From positions 151,286 to 215,285 of the forward strand of contig NZ_WBMT01000021.1 of assembly GCF_008923185.1 (NCBI RefSeq): 64,000 nt of DNA. Direction: 5' to 3'. Under the pieces are notes generated by a model, which did not search any database, was not told where the DNA came from, and saw only the letters and a program-made list of their open reading frames with translations. Each line of letters begins with the position of its first letter. The stretch's first letter is position 1. This document shows, piece after piece, positions 42,761 to 50,876 of this stretch. The DNA comes from Actinomadura rudentiformis (GTDB taxonomy: Bacteria; Actinomycetota; Actinomycetes; Streptosporangiales; Streptosporangiaceae). The translations under genes and the position numbers were made by a program.

Positions 42761-43459
42761 ATGTCCGGATTCAGTCCAGCGTTCGAACGCCTCGGCGCCG
42801 CCCTCGCCGCGGTCGTCCTGCAGCAGCAGGAGACCCTCGCGGAGTTCCTGCCGCGCGAGGACTGGAGTGCTGACCTGACCGCGCGCACCTACACCAGCGG
42901 CGGCGTCACCGTCCGGGTGTCATTGCTCGGGAGCTACGCCGCCAACGAACGCACCTGGCTCTGGGGCTGGGCCAATCCGCAGTTCGGCGACGCCCATCCG
43001 GCGGTGACCCCCACCCTGGCCATCCGTGCGCTCGGCGAGCGCCTCGGCATCCCGGAGTTCACGACCCCCGAGATCGACCTCGGCTGGTACGAGGGGCCCG
43101 CGGGGCACGGCGGCGAGCTGATCGCGATGGCGGCCGGCGGCGTGCTCGGCGGCGGCGGCTACATCGGCGCCGGATACGACGGCGGCTCCGCCTACCTCCA
43201 CGTGGACGACCCGCAGGCCCCGCCCGCCACCTGGGACCCCGTGCCGGTCCCCCGGTTGATCTCCAACGCGGTCAGCCTCTTCCCCCGCGAGCCCCGGCTG
43301 ACTCTCGCCCGCCTGCTGAGCCACCACACGATCCCCTACCGCGAGACCGACGGGCAGACCGAGGTGCTGCTCCCCGGCGGCGGCAAGGCCCACGCCCAGT
43401 TCGACGGCCTGGGCCGCCTGGTGCACTGGGACGCCGAGCTCAGTCCCGCGAGCCTCTGA
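42761..43459 (+). CDS. DUF6882-like protein
   Basis: 232 aa from ATG 42761. Soluble. Contains RVSLLGSYAANERTWLWGWANPQFG, a family-like Trp-rich motif, then IDLGWYEGPAG, a Gly-rich stretch (GGVLGGGGYIGAGYDGGSAY), and a C-terminal beta-rich part with TDGQTEVLLPGGGKAHAQFD. I believe this corresponds to DUF6882 but cannot verify it. Function unknown. Confidence 0.7.
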   Translation: MSGFSPAFERLGAALAAVVLQQQETLAEFLPREDWSADLTARTYTSGGVTVRVSLLGSYAANERTWLWGWANPQFGDAHPAVTPTLAIRALGERLGIPEFTTPEIDLGWYEGPAGHGGELIAMAAGGVLGGGGYIGAGYDGGSAYLHVDDPQAPPATWDPVPVPRLISNAVSLFPREPRLTLARLLSHHTIPYRETDGQTEVLLPGGGKAHAQFDGLGRLVHWDAELSPASL

Positions 43460-43511
43460 CCGGTAGACCTACTGATTCGGCCCGTACCGCCGGCTCGCTA
43501 GCGTTCACCGC

Positions 43512-44402
43512 ATGAACCTTCGATTCGGCATCCAGCTGGCCCCCGACACCACCGCGCTTCAGGATCTGCGGTCCCTCGCGCGCCTGGCCGACCGCGAAGG
43601 CCTGGACCTGCTGGGCGTCCAGGACCACCCGTACGCGCCTCAGCAGGTCGACACGTTCGCCGTCATCGCCACCGTCCTGGCCGAGACCGACAACCTGCGC
43701 GTCTTCCCGGACGTCGCGAGCCTGCCGCTGCGCGGCCCCGCGATGCTCGGCAAGCAGGCCGCCACCCTCGATCTCCTCAGCGGCGGCCGCTTCGAGCTCG
43801 CCCTCGGCGCCGGCGCCTACTGGCCCGCCATCGCCGCGATGGGCGGCCCGAGCCGTACAGGCCCCGAGGCCCTCCAGGCCCTCGCGGAGGCCACCGAGAT
43901 CATCCGCGCGATGTGGCGCCCCGGCACCCGGGTCAAGGTGCACGGCGACCACTACACCGTCGACGGCGTCAAGCCCGGCCCGGCGCCCGCCCATCCCGTC
44001 GGCATCTGGTTCGGCAGCGTCGGCCCTCGCGCCAACGCCCTCACCGGTCGCCTCGCCGACGGCTGGGCCGCCCCGATCCCGCACTACCTCCCGTACGAGA
44101 AGTGGCGCGAGGCGCAGGACATCGTCTCCACCGCCGCGACCGAAGCCGGCCGCGACCCCGCCGCCATCACCCGCATGGCCCAGTTGGTCGGCGACATCAC
44201 CGACTCCCCCGGCGCGGTCACGCTCGAAGGCGAGACCCCCATCCGCACCGATGCCGCCGGATGGGCCCGCGTCCTCGCCGACCTCGCCACCGGCACCGGC
44301 TTCGACACCTTCGTCTACTGGCCCGAGAACCCCGACGAGACCCAGCTCCGCCGCTGGGCGGCCGAAGTCGTTCCGGCCACGCGCGCCCTCCTGGCCGGGT
44401 GA
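43512..44402 (+). CDS. LLM-class flavin/F420-dependent oxidoreductase
   Basis: 296 aa, ATG 43512. Luciferase-like TIM barrel: MNLRFGIQLAPDTT, GLDLLGVQDHPYAPQQVDTF, LRVFPDVASLPLRGPAMLGK, LDLLSGGRFELALGAGAYW, IGIWFGSVGPRANALTGRLA-like region with GWAAPIPHYL. It probably uses F420 or FMN to oxidise or reduce a small molecule; the substrate is not known. Its stop codon abuts the trpS attenuator, whose -10 overlaps the gene's last bases. Confidence 0.88.
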   Translation: MNLRFGIQLAPDTTALQDLRSLARLADREGLDLLGVQDHPYAPQQVDTFAVIATVLAETDNLRVFPDVASLPLRGPAMLGKQAATLDLLSGGRFELALGAGAYWPAIAAMGGPSRTGPEALQALAEATEIIRAMWRPGTRVKVHGDHYTVDGVKPGPAPAHPVGIWFGSVGPRANALTGRLADGWAAPIPHYLPYEKWREAQDIVSTAATEAGRDPAAITRMAQLVGDITDSPGAVTLEGETPIRTDAAGWARVLADLATGTGFDTFVYWPENPDETQLRRWAAEVVPATRALLAG

Positions 44403-44408
44403 TACCGT
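44400..44408 (+). promoter_or_regulatory. Extended -10 promoter of the trpS leader
   Basis: TG-A-TACCGT (TG-N-TAnnnT) at 44400-44408 overlaps the stop of the LLM gene. A start 8 nt downstream would be the ATG of the leader peptide (44416). No good -35 is seen. Inferred. Confidence 0.4.
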
Positions 44409-44415
44409 TTCGAGC

Positions 44416-44457
44416 ATGCGGATGAACGGCTCCTGCCTCGGCTGGTGGCGCCCCTGA
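44416..44457 (+). CDS. trpS attenuator leader peptide (13 aa, Trp-Trp)
   Basis: MRMNGSCLGWWRP followed by TGA. Tandem Trp codons at 44443-44448 lie one codon before the end region, immediately before mutually exclusive RNA hairpins and trpS. This is the classic layout of a ribosome-mediated Trp attenuator: stalling at the Trp pair when charged tRNA-Trp is scarce would favour the antiterminator. The ORF is too short to be a protein gene, and its arrangement is the evidence. Confidence 0.85.
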   Translation: MRMNGSCLGWWRP

Positions 44458-44520
44458 CGGGCGGCACCCCATCTTCCGCGTATCCACGACACCGCGGCCG
44501 CCCAGTCGGGCGGCCGTTCT
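44444..44520 (+). promoter_or_regulatory. Ribosome-mediated transcription attenuator of trpS
   Basis: Region 1 (44444-44453) pairs with region 2 (44459-44468) in 9 of 10 positions. Region 2 GGGCGGC (44459-44465) pairs perfectly with region 3 GCCGCCC (44497-44503). Region 3 (44495-44503) pairs perfectly over 9 bp with region 4 (44508-44516), a 4-nt-loop hairpin followed by TTCTGG, the terminator. When a ribosome stalls on the Trp codons in region 1, 2:3 can form and block 3:4, allowing trpS transcription. S. coelicolor trpRS1 is known to be controlled in this way. Confidence 0.82.
44495..44520 (+). terminator. Attenuator terminator hairpin before trpS
   Basis: 9-bp perfect stem CGGCCGCCC / GGGCGGCCG with loop AGTC, then TTCTGGTG. 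The U-tract is short, as often in high-GC actinomycetes. Conditional by its pairing with the leader region. Confidence 0.75.
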
Positions 44521-44573
44521 GGTGTACGGCGCCGTCTCCGGCTGGCCGGCCTCCGATTCCAAGGAGTAAGCCA

Positions 44574-45632
44574 GTGCCACCGAACACGTCACTGCCAGCG
44601 AGCAAGCCAGTGCCACCGAGCAAGCCGATGCCACGACGGCTCACGGGATTCACCCCGTCCGGCGACCTGCACCTGGGCAACCACATCGGTGCGATCGCCC
44701 CGATCATCTCCGGACAGGCCGCGGCCGACACGGTCGTGTTCATCTCTGACTTGCACGCCCTGACCCTGGAGCACGATCCGGCGCAAGTACGGCGGCGGAC
44801 GCTGGAGTTCGCCACCGTGCTCCTCGCCGCGGGCGCCGACCCTGACGCGTGCCTGTTCCTGGTGCAGTCCCACGTTCCGGAGCACACCGAGCTGCACTAC
44901 CTGCTGGAGTGCGCCACGGGCTTCGGCGAGGCCCAGCGCATGATCCAGTTCAAGGAGAAGTCGCGCCGCCAGCAGCATGTGCGGCTGTCGCTGCTCACCT
45001 ATCCCGTCCTGATGGCGGCCGACATCCTGCTCTACGACACCGCCGAGGTGCCGGTCGGCGAGGACCAGCGCCAGCATGTGGAACTCGCGCGCGACGTTGC
45101 GCAGCGGTTCAACGCCCGGTACGGCCAGACGTTCACGCTGCCGCAGGCCGTCCATCCGCCCGTCGCGGCCAGGCTCATGGACCTGGCCGCACCCGACACC
45201 AAAATGAGCAAGTCGGCCGCGTCACCCGCCGGCACGCTGCGGCTGCTGGACGAGCCCGATGTGCTGCGCCGCAAGGTCATGCGCGCGGTCACCGACGCCG
45301 GGACCGACGTGACGTACGACCCCGGGCACCGCCCCGGAGTGTCCAACCTGCTCACGATCCTGGCCTCGTGCACAGGCGGCAGCCCCGAGCAGCTGGCCGC
45401 ACGGTTCACCAGGTACAGCGAGCTCAAGGAGGCCGTGGCCGACGCGGTCGTCACCACCCTGGCACCCGTGCGGGAGCGCTATCTGGAACTCGACCCGGAC
45501 CATGTCCGCCTCGTCCTGCGGACAGGCGCGGAGCGCGCCCGAGATCTGGCAGGTCCCAAGGTCCGCCAGGTCAAGGAGGCGATCGGTCTCCTGCCGCCTG
45601 TGCCGCAGGCGGCCGGGCAGGTCAGAGGTTGA
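44574..45632 (+). CDS. trpS: Tryptophanyl-tRNA synthetase, attenuator-controlled
   Basis: 352 aa from GTG 44574 (AAGGAG 8 nt upstream). Class I synthetase charging tRNA-Trp. HIGH-type motif in GDLHLGNHIGA and KMSKS in DTKMSKSAASP, with VFISDLHALT, LLTYPVLMAADILLY and VGEDQRQHVELARDVAQRFN. The first 20 residues (PPNTSLPASKPVPPSKPMPR) come from short tandem repeats and look disordered. The Trp-codon attenuator suggests this is the stress-induced or auxiliary type, whose S. coelicolor counterpart gives indolmycin resistance. Whether it is the only TrpRS cannot be seen here. Overlaps dnaE by 11 nt at the 3' ends. Confidence 0.95.
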   Translation: MPPNTSLPASKPVPPSKPMPRRLTGFTPSGDLHLGNHIGAIAPIISGQAAADTVVFISDLHALTLEHDPAQVRRRTLEFATVLLAAGADPDACLFLVQSHVPEHTELHYLLECATGFGEAQRMIQFKEKSRRQQHVRLSLLTYPVLMAADILLYDTAEVPVGEDQRQHVELARDVAQRFNARYGQTFTLPQAVHPPVAARLMDLAAPDTKMSKSAASPAGTLRLLDEPDVLRRKVMRAVTDAGTDVTYDPGHRPGVSNLLTILASCTGGSPEQLAARFTRYSELKEAVADAVVTTLAPVRERYLELDPDHVRLVLRTGAERARDLAGPKVRQVKEAIGLLPPVPQAAGQVRG

Positions 45633-48600
45633 AGCAGGACGGGCCCAGGAGTTGCTTGAGGTCTCCCATGAGGGCGGGTGAGGGCGCCACCCGGAGCTTG
45701 TCGTCCAGGCGGACGACGGTGGTGCGCGGGCCGTTCTGCAGGTGCAGGTGGACCTCGGACGTGCCCGGGTGGGCGTTCAGGACCTCCTTGAGGCTCGCGA
45801 CGATCGGCGGGGTGCAGCGGCCGATCGGGAGCGTGACCGAGAGCGGGCCGTGGGCGTCGGCGACGGTGAGGTCGGGCTGGGTGACCTCCATCGCGATGAT
45901 CTTGGCGACGTCCTCGCGGCGGTCGATGCGGCCCTTGACCACCAGCACGGCGTCCTCGGCGAGGAGCGTCGAGCACAGCTGGTAGCTGGACGGGAAGCAC
46001 ATGACCTCGATGGAGCCGCCCAGGTCCTCCAGCTGGAACATGGCCCAGGAGTTGCCCTGCTTGGTGACCTTGCGCTGCAGGCCGGACAGGAGGCCCGCGA
46101 CGGTCACCACCTGGCCGTCCGGGCCGTCGCCCTCGTTGATGGCCGCGATGGAACGGTCGGCCTCGCGCTCCAGGATGTGCTCGATGCCGAGGAGCGGATG
46201 GTCGGAGACGTAGAGGCCGAGCATCTCGCGTTCGAAGGCGAGGAGGGTGGTCTTGTCCCACTCCTCGGCCTCGGGGATGGCGACGGTGAACGCGTTCTGG
46301 CCGTCGTCCTCTTCGAGGGCGCCGAACAGGGAGTCCTGGCCGATGGCCTCCTTGCGCTTGATGTCGATGACCGAGTCGATGGCCGGCTCGTGCACCATGA
46401 GGATCGCCTTGCGCTGGTGGCCGAGCTCGTCGAAGGCACCGGCCTTGATGAGCGACTCGACGACGCGCTTGTTGCAGACGATCGGCGGGACCTTGTTGAG
46501 GAAGTCGTTGAAGTCGGTGTACGCGCCCTTCTCCTTGCGTGCGGCCACGATGCCCTCGACGACGTTGGTGCCGACGTTGCGGACGGCGGACAGGCCGAAG
46601 CGGATCTCGGCGTCGCCCATCGGCGTGAAGTCGGCCTCGGAGGTGTTGACGTCCGGCGGCAGGACTTTGATCTTCATGCGGCGGCACTCGTTGAGGTAGA
46701 GCGCGCTCTTGTCCTTGTCGTCGCCGACCGAGGTGAGCAGGGCGGCCATGTACTCGGCCGGGTAGTTGGCCTTGAGGTAGGCGGTCCAGTAGGAGACCAG
46801 GCCGTAGCCGGCGGTGTGGGCCTTGTTGAACGCGTAGTCGGAGAACGGCAGCAGGATGTCCCACAGGGCCTTGATGGCGGCGTCGGAGAAGCCGTTGTCC
46901 TTCATGCCCTTTTCGAAGAACTCGAACTGCTTGTCCAGCTCGGCCTTCTTCTTCTTGCCCATCGCGCGGCGCAGCAGGTCGGCGCTGCCGAGCGAGTAGC
47001 CGGCGACCTTCTGCGCGATGGCCATGACCTGCTCCTGGTAGATGATCAGGCCGTGGGTCGTGCCGAGGATCTCCTTGAGCGGCTCCTCCAGCTCGGGGTG
47101 GATCGGGGTGATCTCCTGCTGGCCGTTCTTGCGGAGCGCGTAGTTGGTGTGGGAGTTGGCGCCCATCGGGCCGGGCCGGTAGAGCGCGAGCGCCGCGGAG
47201 ATGTCCTCGAAGTTGTCGGGCTTCATCAGCCGCAGCAGCGAGCGCATGCCGCCGCCGTCCAGCTGGAAGATGCCGAGCGTGTCGCCGCGCGCCAGCAGCT
47301 CGTAGGCCTTGCGGTTGTCGAGCGGGAGCTTGAGCAGGTCGAGCTTCTCGCCCTTGTTGGCCTCGATGTAGCGCAGCGCGTCCTGCATGATCGTCAGGTT
47401 GCGCAGGCCCAGGAAGTCCATCTTGAGCAGGCCGAGCGTCTCGCAGGTCGGGTAGTCGAACTGCGTGATGATCGCGCCGTCCGCGTCCCGCCGCATGATC
47501 GGAATGTGGTCGGTGAGCGGCTCGGCGGACATGATGACGCCCGCGGCGTGCACGCCGGTCTGGCGGATCAGGCCCTCCAGGCCCTGCGCCAGATCCATGA
47601 TCTGCTTGACGTCGGGCTCTTCCTCGTACAGCTTGCGCAGCTCGCCGGCCTCGCCGTAGCGCGGATGCTTGTCGTCGAAGATGCCCGAGAGCGGGATGTC
47701 CTTGCCCATGACCGCGGGCGGGAACGCCTTGGAGATGCGGTCGCCGAGCGCGTAGGGGAAGCCGAGGACGCGGCCCGCGTCCTTGACGGCGGCCTTCGCC
47801 TTGATGGTGCCGAACGTGGCGATCATGGCGACCTTGTCGGCGCCCCACTTCTCCGTCGTGTAGCGGATGGCCTCCGCCCGCCCGGCTTCATCGAAGTCGA
47901 CGTCGATGTCGGGCATGGACACGCGTTCGGGATTGAGGAACCGCTCGAAGATCAGCCCGTGCGGGATGGGGTCGAGGTCGGTGATGCCCATCGCGTACGC
48001 GACCAGCGAGCCGGCCGCCGAGCCGCGGCCCGGTCCGACGGCGATGCCGTTCTGCTTGGACCACATGATGAAGTCGGCGACGACCAGGAAGTAGGAGGGG
48101 AACCCCATCTTGCAGATGATGTCCATCTCGTACTCGGCCTGGTTCCGGTGCTCCTCGTCGTAGCCGTCGGGGAAGCGCCAGTCCATCCCCTTCCAGACTT
48201 CCTTGCGGAACCAGCTCTCCTCGGTCTCGCCCTCGGGGACCGGGAACTTGGGCATGAGGTTGCGGTATTCGAACATGCCCTCGGGGTTGACCCGCTCCGC
48301 GATGAGAAGCGTGTTGCGGCAGCCCTCGGCCCAGATGTCGGACGAGTCGATCGTCCGCATCTCGTCGGCGGTCTTGATGTAGTAGCCGCTGCCGTCGAAC
48401 CGGAACCGGTCGGGGTCGGCGAGCTGCTTGCCGACCTGGACGCACAGGAGCGCGTCGTGGGCGGTCGCCTCGGACTCGTGCGTGTAGTGCGAGTCGTTGG
48501 TCACCACCGGCGGGATGCCGAGCTTCTTGCCGATGTCGATGAGGCCCTGGCGGACGCGGCGCTCGATCTCCAGTCCGTGGTCCATCAGCTCAAGGAAGTA

Positions 48601-49155
48601 GTTGTCCTTGCCGAAGATGTCCTGGAACGTGGCGGCGGCCTTGAGCGCCTCGTCGAACTGCCCGAGGCGCAGCCGCGTCTGGATCTTGCCGGACGGGCAG
48701 CCCGTCGTGGCCATGACGCCCTCGGAGTGCTCGGCGAGGAGCTCCTCGTCGAGGCGCGCGTACTTGAACACGAAGCCCTCGGTGAACCCGCGGCTGGAGA
48801 GCTTGAAGAGGTTGTGCAGGCCGGTCTTGTCACGCGCCCAGAGCGTCTTGTGGTTGATGAGGCCGCCACCGGAGACGTCGTCGCGCTTCTGGCTGGGCTC
48901 GCCCCACTGGACCTTCTTCTTGTGGAAGCGGGACTCGGGCGCCATGTACGCCTCGATGCCGATGATCGGCGTGACCCCGACCGCGGTGGCCTGCCTGTGG
49001 AAGTCGTACGCGCCGTGCATGTTGCCGTGGTCGGTCATCGCGATCGCGGGCATGCCCTGGCGGCTGACCTCCTCGAACATCTGCTTGAGCCGGGCGGCAC
49101 CGTCCAGCATGGAGTACTCGGTGTGTACGTGAAGGTGTACGAACGAGTCCGCCAT
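45622..49155 (-). CDS. dnaE: DNA polymerase III alpha subunit
   Basis: 1177 aa, ATG 49155, typical of DnaE1. N-terminal PHP domain (SFVHLHVHTEYSMLDGAARL, AIAMTDHGNMHGAYDF), polymerase palm with catalytic Asp motif MPDIDVDFD and the upstream VGPGRGSAAGSLVAY, then the fingers (GYGLVSYWTAYLKANYPAEY), tandem HhH, and the OB fold (VTVAGLLSGLQRKVTKQGN). Ends in CFNL. It is the replicative polymerase. Short 3' overlap with trpS. The 226 bp upstream should carry its promoter; none was identified. Confidence 0.98.
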   Translation of the reverse strand: MADSFVHLHVHTEYSMLDGAARLKQMFEEVSRQGMPAIAMTDHGNMHGAYDFHRQATAVGVTPIIGIEAYMAPESRFHKKKVQWGEPSQKRDDVSGGGLINHKTLWARDKTGLHNLFKLSSRGFTEGFVFKYARLDEELLAEHSEGVMATTGCPSGKIQTRLRLGQFDEALKAAATFQDIFGKDNYFLELMDHGLEIERRVRQGLIDIGKKLGIPPVVTNDSHYTHESEATAHDALLCVQVGKQLADPDRFRFDGSGYYIKTADEMRTIDSSDIWAEGCRNTLLIAERVNPEGMFEYRNLMPKFPVPEGETEESWFRKEVWKGMDWRFPDGYDEEHRNQAEYEMDIICKMGFPSYFLVVADFIMWSKQNGIAVGPGRGSAAGSLVAYAMGITDLDPIPHGLIFERFLNPERVSMPDIDVDFDEAGRAEAIRYTTEKWGADKVAMIATFGTIKAKAAVKDAGRVLGFPYALGDRISKAFPPAVMGKDIPLSGIFDDKHPRYGEAGELRKLYEEEPDVKQIMDLAQGLEGLIRQTGVHAAGVIMSAEPLTDHIPIMRRDADGAIITQFDYPTCETLGLLKMDFLGLRNLTIMQDALRYIEANKGEKLDLLKLPLDNRKAYELLARGDTLGIFQLDGGGMRSLLRLMKPDNFEDISAALALYRPGPMGANSHTNYALRKNGQQEITPIHPELEEPLKEILGTTHGLIIYQEQVMAIAQKVAGYSLGSADLLRRAMGKKKKAELDKQFEFFEKGMKDNGFSDAAIKALWDILLPFSDYAFNKAHTAGYGLVSYWTAYLKANYPAEYMAALLTSVGDDKDKSALYLNECRRMKIKVLPPDVNTSEADFTPMGDAEIRFGLSAVRNVGTNVVEGIVAARKEKGAYTDFNDFLNKVPPIVCNKRVVESLIKAGAFDELGHQRKAILMVHEPAIDSVIDIKRKEAIGQDSLFGALEEDDGQNAFTVAIPEAEEWDKTTLLAFEREMLGLYVSDHPLLGIEHILEREADRSIAAINEGDGPDGQVVTVAGLLSGLQRKVTKQGNSWAMFQLEDLGGSIEVMCFPSSYQLCSTLLAEDAVLVVKGRIDRREDVAKIIAMEVTQPDLTVADAHGPLSVTLPIGRCTPPIVASLKEVLNAHPGTSEVHLHLQNGPRTTVVRLDDKLRVAPSPALMGDLKQLLGPSCFNL

Positions 49156-49381
49156 GCTCAGTGCGCCTCCTAGTCAGGCCATGCGACCGCGCACGTGCGT
49201 TCGGCACGTGTCTGCGTTGTCCACTCCGGGGGAAGATCGCCGCCCCGGAACGGGCCCGGGACGACGCGGCTCTGAGAGCCTAACCCTCCCCACCGACACC
49301 CCGCGCCCCGACACTCCGGATGCCCGGTGGGCCCGCTGTCGACCGTTACGCACGGCACCCGGCCGCATGCCCGGAGTGCCC

Positions 49382-50203
49382 TCAAGCGGCGCTGCGGGAG
49401 CGCCGGTAGGCGCCCGGCGGGACCCCGATCGTGCGTTTGAAGTGACGCGTCAGATGCGCCTGGTCGGCGAACCCCGTCCTTGTGGCGACCTCCGCGGGAC
49501 GCCCGCCCGCGTCCAGCAGCCTGCGGGCCTCCCGGACGCGGATCTGGTTGAGGTAGGCGTGCGGCGGCAGTCCTGTGGCCGCGCGGAACGCACGCAGGAG
49601 GGAGAACGGGCGCACCCCCACCGCCTCGGCCAGTTCCTCCAAAGACGGCGGCTCCACCAGGCGTGCGTGCAGGATGTCCCTGGCCGCGCGGACGGAGTCC
49701 GGTACCGCCAATGCGACCTTTTCCGTGCCCGAGTACTGGGCATGGCGCCGCAACATCCCGGCCAGCGCGGACCGCAGCAGGGATGTGGCCGCGAGCGCGT
49801 CGCCGTGCTCCCCTGCCCTGTGCGCGGCGCTCAGCAGCTGAGCCGCGGCGGGGTCGTGCAGGACGGTGTCCGGGAAGTGCGGGGTGCCCGGCGGGAGCCC
49901 CAGCTCGGCGGCGACGTCGGCGACGAGCTCCACCGACGGGTACATGCCGCGGTAGCCCCAGCCCTCCGGGTTGACGGCCTGGCCGGTGTGCACGGTGTCC
50001 GGGTTGACCACGACGATCGAGCCGGGACCGGCGCGCAGCAGGGTGCCGCGGTGCTCGAACTCCTCGACCCCTTCCTCGATCACGCTGAAGTTGTAGCCCT
50101 CGTGGACATGCCGCCCGAACCGGTGGGTGATGAAGCGGGCGCGCAGCAGATCGACATCCGGCAGCGCCGGATGCCGCCAGTAGTGCGCCCGTTCCTGACT
50201 CAT
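49382..50203 (-). CDS. AraC-family transcriptional regulator
   Basis: 273 aa, ATG 50203. N-terminal cupin-like sensor (residues about 10-110: FGRHVHEGYNFSVIEEGVEEFEH-type, GPGSIVVVNPDTVHTGQA). C-terminal AraC HTH pair: LEELAEAVGVRPFSLLRAFR and PAEVATRTGFADQAHLTRHFKRTIG. AraC genes of this type often lie next to azlCD-type exporters, and azlCD is 620 bp away on the other strand. An inverted repeat GTCTCA-N5-TGAGAC sits 16 bp before its start and may be its operator. Confidence 0.9.
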   Translation of the reverse strand: MSQERAHYWRHPALPDVDLLRARFITHRFGRHVHEGYNFSVIEEGVEEFEHRGTLLRAGPGSIVVVNPDTVHTGQAVNPEGWGYRGMYPSVELVADVAAELGLPPGTPHFPDTVLHDPAAAQLLSAAHRAGEHGDALAATSLLRSALAGMLRRHAQYSGTEKVALAVPDSVRAARDILHARLVEPPSLEELAEAVGVRPFSLLRAFRAATGLPPHAYLNQIRVREARRLLDAGGRPAEVATRTGFADQAHLTRHFKRTIGVPPGAYRRSRSAA

Positions 50204-50218
50204 GACCGAGATCGTACC

Positions 50219-50235
50219 GTCTCAATAACTGAGAC
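50219..50235. promoter_or_regulatory. Inverted repeat GTCTCA-N5-TGAGAC (operator candidate)
   Basis: Perfect 6-bp arms with 5-bp spacer, between the AraC gene (16 bp from its ATG) and the promoter of the chorismate mutase leader. It matches the GTCTC-N7-GAGAC repeat before hisD in sequence and spacing. Placed to control either or both directions. Confidence 0.5.
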
Positions 50236-50249
50236 GATTGTTCCGGAAA

Positions 50250-50279
50250 TTGGCGCGCTCACCGAAGGCACCCTACGAT
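50250..50279 (+). promoter_or_regulatory. Promoter of the chorismate mutase leader
   Basis: TTGGCG (50250-50255) and TACGAT (50274-50279) with 18-bp spacing. A start 8 nt beyond the -10 is the ATG of the leader ORF (50287). Inferred from sequence. Confidence 0.5.
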
Positions 50280-50286
50280 CGAGCGC

Positions 50287-50349
50287 ATGGATCGTCGTTA
50301 TTTCGGGTTTACGCAGCCGGCTCTGGTCGAGCCGGTCGGCGCGACCTGA
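50287..50349 (+). CDS. Putative aromatic leader peptide (20 aa) before chorismate mutase
   Basis: MDRRYFGFTQPALVEPVGAT then TGA. Tyr5, Phe6 and Phe8 (codons at 50299-50310) give three aromatic codons in four near the start. It is followed by a stem within the ORF (50317-50323 with 50329-50335) and by an intrinsic terminator 25 bp after the stop. It sits before a chorismate mutase, the first enzyme of the Phe/Tyr branch, so control by charged tRNA-Phe or tRNA-Tyr is plausible. No protein function expected. Confidence 0.65.
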   Translation: MDRRYFGFTQPALVEPVGAT

Positions 50350-50373
50350 GCGACGACCCCGGAGCCGGCAAAG

Positions 50374-50411
50374 AGGCAGCGCCCACCCATCGGGCCTGCC
50401 TTTTCTCATTT
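50374..50411 (+). terminator. Terminator between the aromatic leader and chorismate mutase
   Basis: Stem AGGCAG/CTGCCT (50374-50379 with 50396-50401), then an unpaired C, then GCCC/GGGC, with a 7-nt loop, followed by TTTTCTCATTTT. One of the strongest intrinsic terminators in the window. It lies in the leader of the gene starting at 50481 on the same strand, so it is either conditional or ends a short RNA. A perfect antiterminator was not found. The region GCCGGCTCTGG (50316-50326) can pair with GAGCCGG (50329-50335) or CCGGAGCCGGC (50359-50369). Confidence 0.75.
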
Positions 50412-50480
50412 TCAGAAGGCGGCTCTGGACACGGACGACCCCCGCTGCGCGGACGCCGCCGCGAGAGAGAGAACCCCGAC

Positions 50481-50810
50481 ATGCACGAGCTGATCGACTC
50501 CACCGAACCGGCCATCGGCTCGCTGGCCGAGGCGCGCGCCGCCATCGACGAGATAGACGCCGCCCTCGCCGTGCTGCTGGAACGGCGGACGGCGGTGGCG
50601 GGGGCGGTGCAGCGCCTCAAGCCGGTGGGAGGCTTCGCGGGCCGCAATCCCGAGCGCGAGCGCCAGATCGTCACGGCGATGGCCGAGAAGGCGCCGTCCC
50701 TCGGTCCCGAGCGGCTGGCAAGGATCATGAATGTGGTCATCGAGGCGGGCCTGGAGGTCGCCGAGCAACGCCGGATCGAGCAGCACAGGGGCGCCCCGGA
50801 CGAATCGTGA
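50481..50810 (+). CDS. Chorismate mutase (AroQ type)
   Basis: 109 aa from ATG 50481. All-helical AroQ fold: ARAAIDEIDAALAVLLERRTA, VQRLKPVGGFAGRNPERE (catalytic Arg/Lys region), RQIVTAMAEKAPSLGPERLARI. It converts chorismate to prephenate for Phe and Tyr. No secretion signal. It stands alone, without a DAHP synthase or dehydratase domain; in actinobacteria a stand-alone mutase of this kind may work with a separate DAHP synthase. A leader peptide and terminator precede it. azlC starts 67 bp downstream. Confidence 0.88.
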   Translation: MHELIDSTEPAIGSLAEARAAIDEIDAALAVLLERRTAVAGAVQRLKPVGGFAGRNPERERQIVTAMAEKAPSLGPERLARIMNVVIEAGLEVAEQRRIEQHRGAPDES

Positions 50811-50863
50811 CCACCCGTCACACGGGTGCAAGAACGTTCAAGACCGGGTCGTGCGTGCCTCAC

Positions 50864-50869
50864 TACGGT
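50864..50869 (+). promoter_or_regulatory. Candidate -10 element of azlC
   Basis: TACGGT ending 8 nt before ATG 50877, so the predicted transcript would start at or near the ATG. No good -35 seen. Weak. Confidence 0.3.
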
Positions 50870-50876
50870 CACCCGC

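Noticed and set aside
44218..44887. Minus-strand frames with repeated Cys/Leu/Ala or Gly/Leu motifs near trpS
   Set aside because: They are shadows of the short repeats at the trpS start and of the attenuator.
45742..49173. 1143-codon plus-strand open frame opposite dnaE
   Set aside because: Antisense shadow of dnaE, which has all polymerase motifs.
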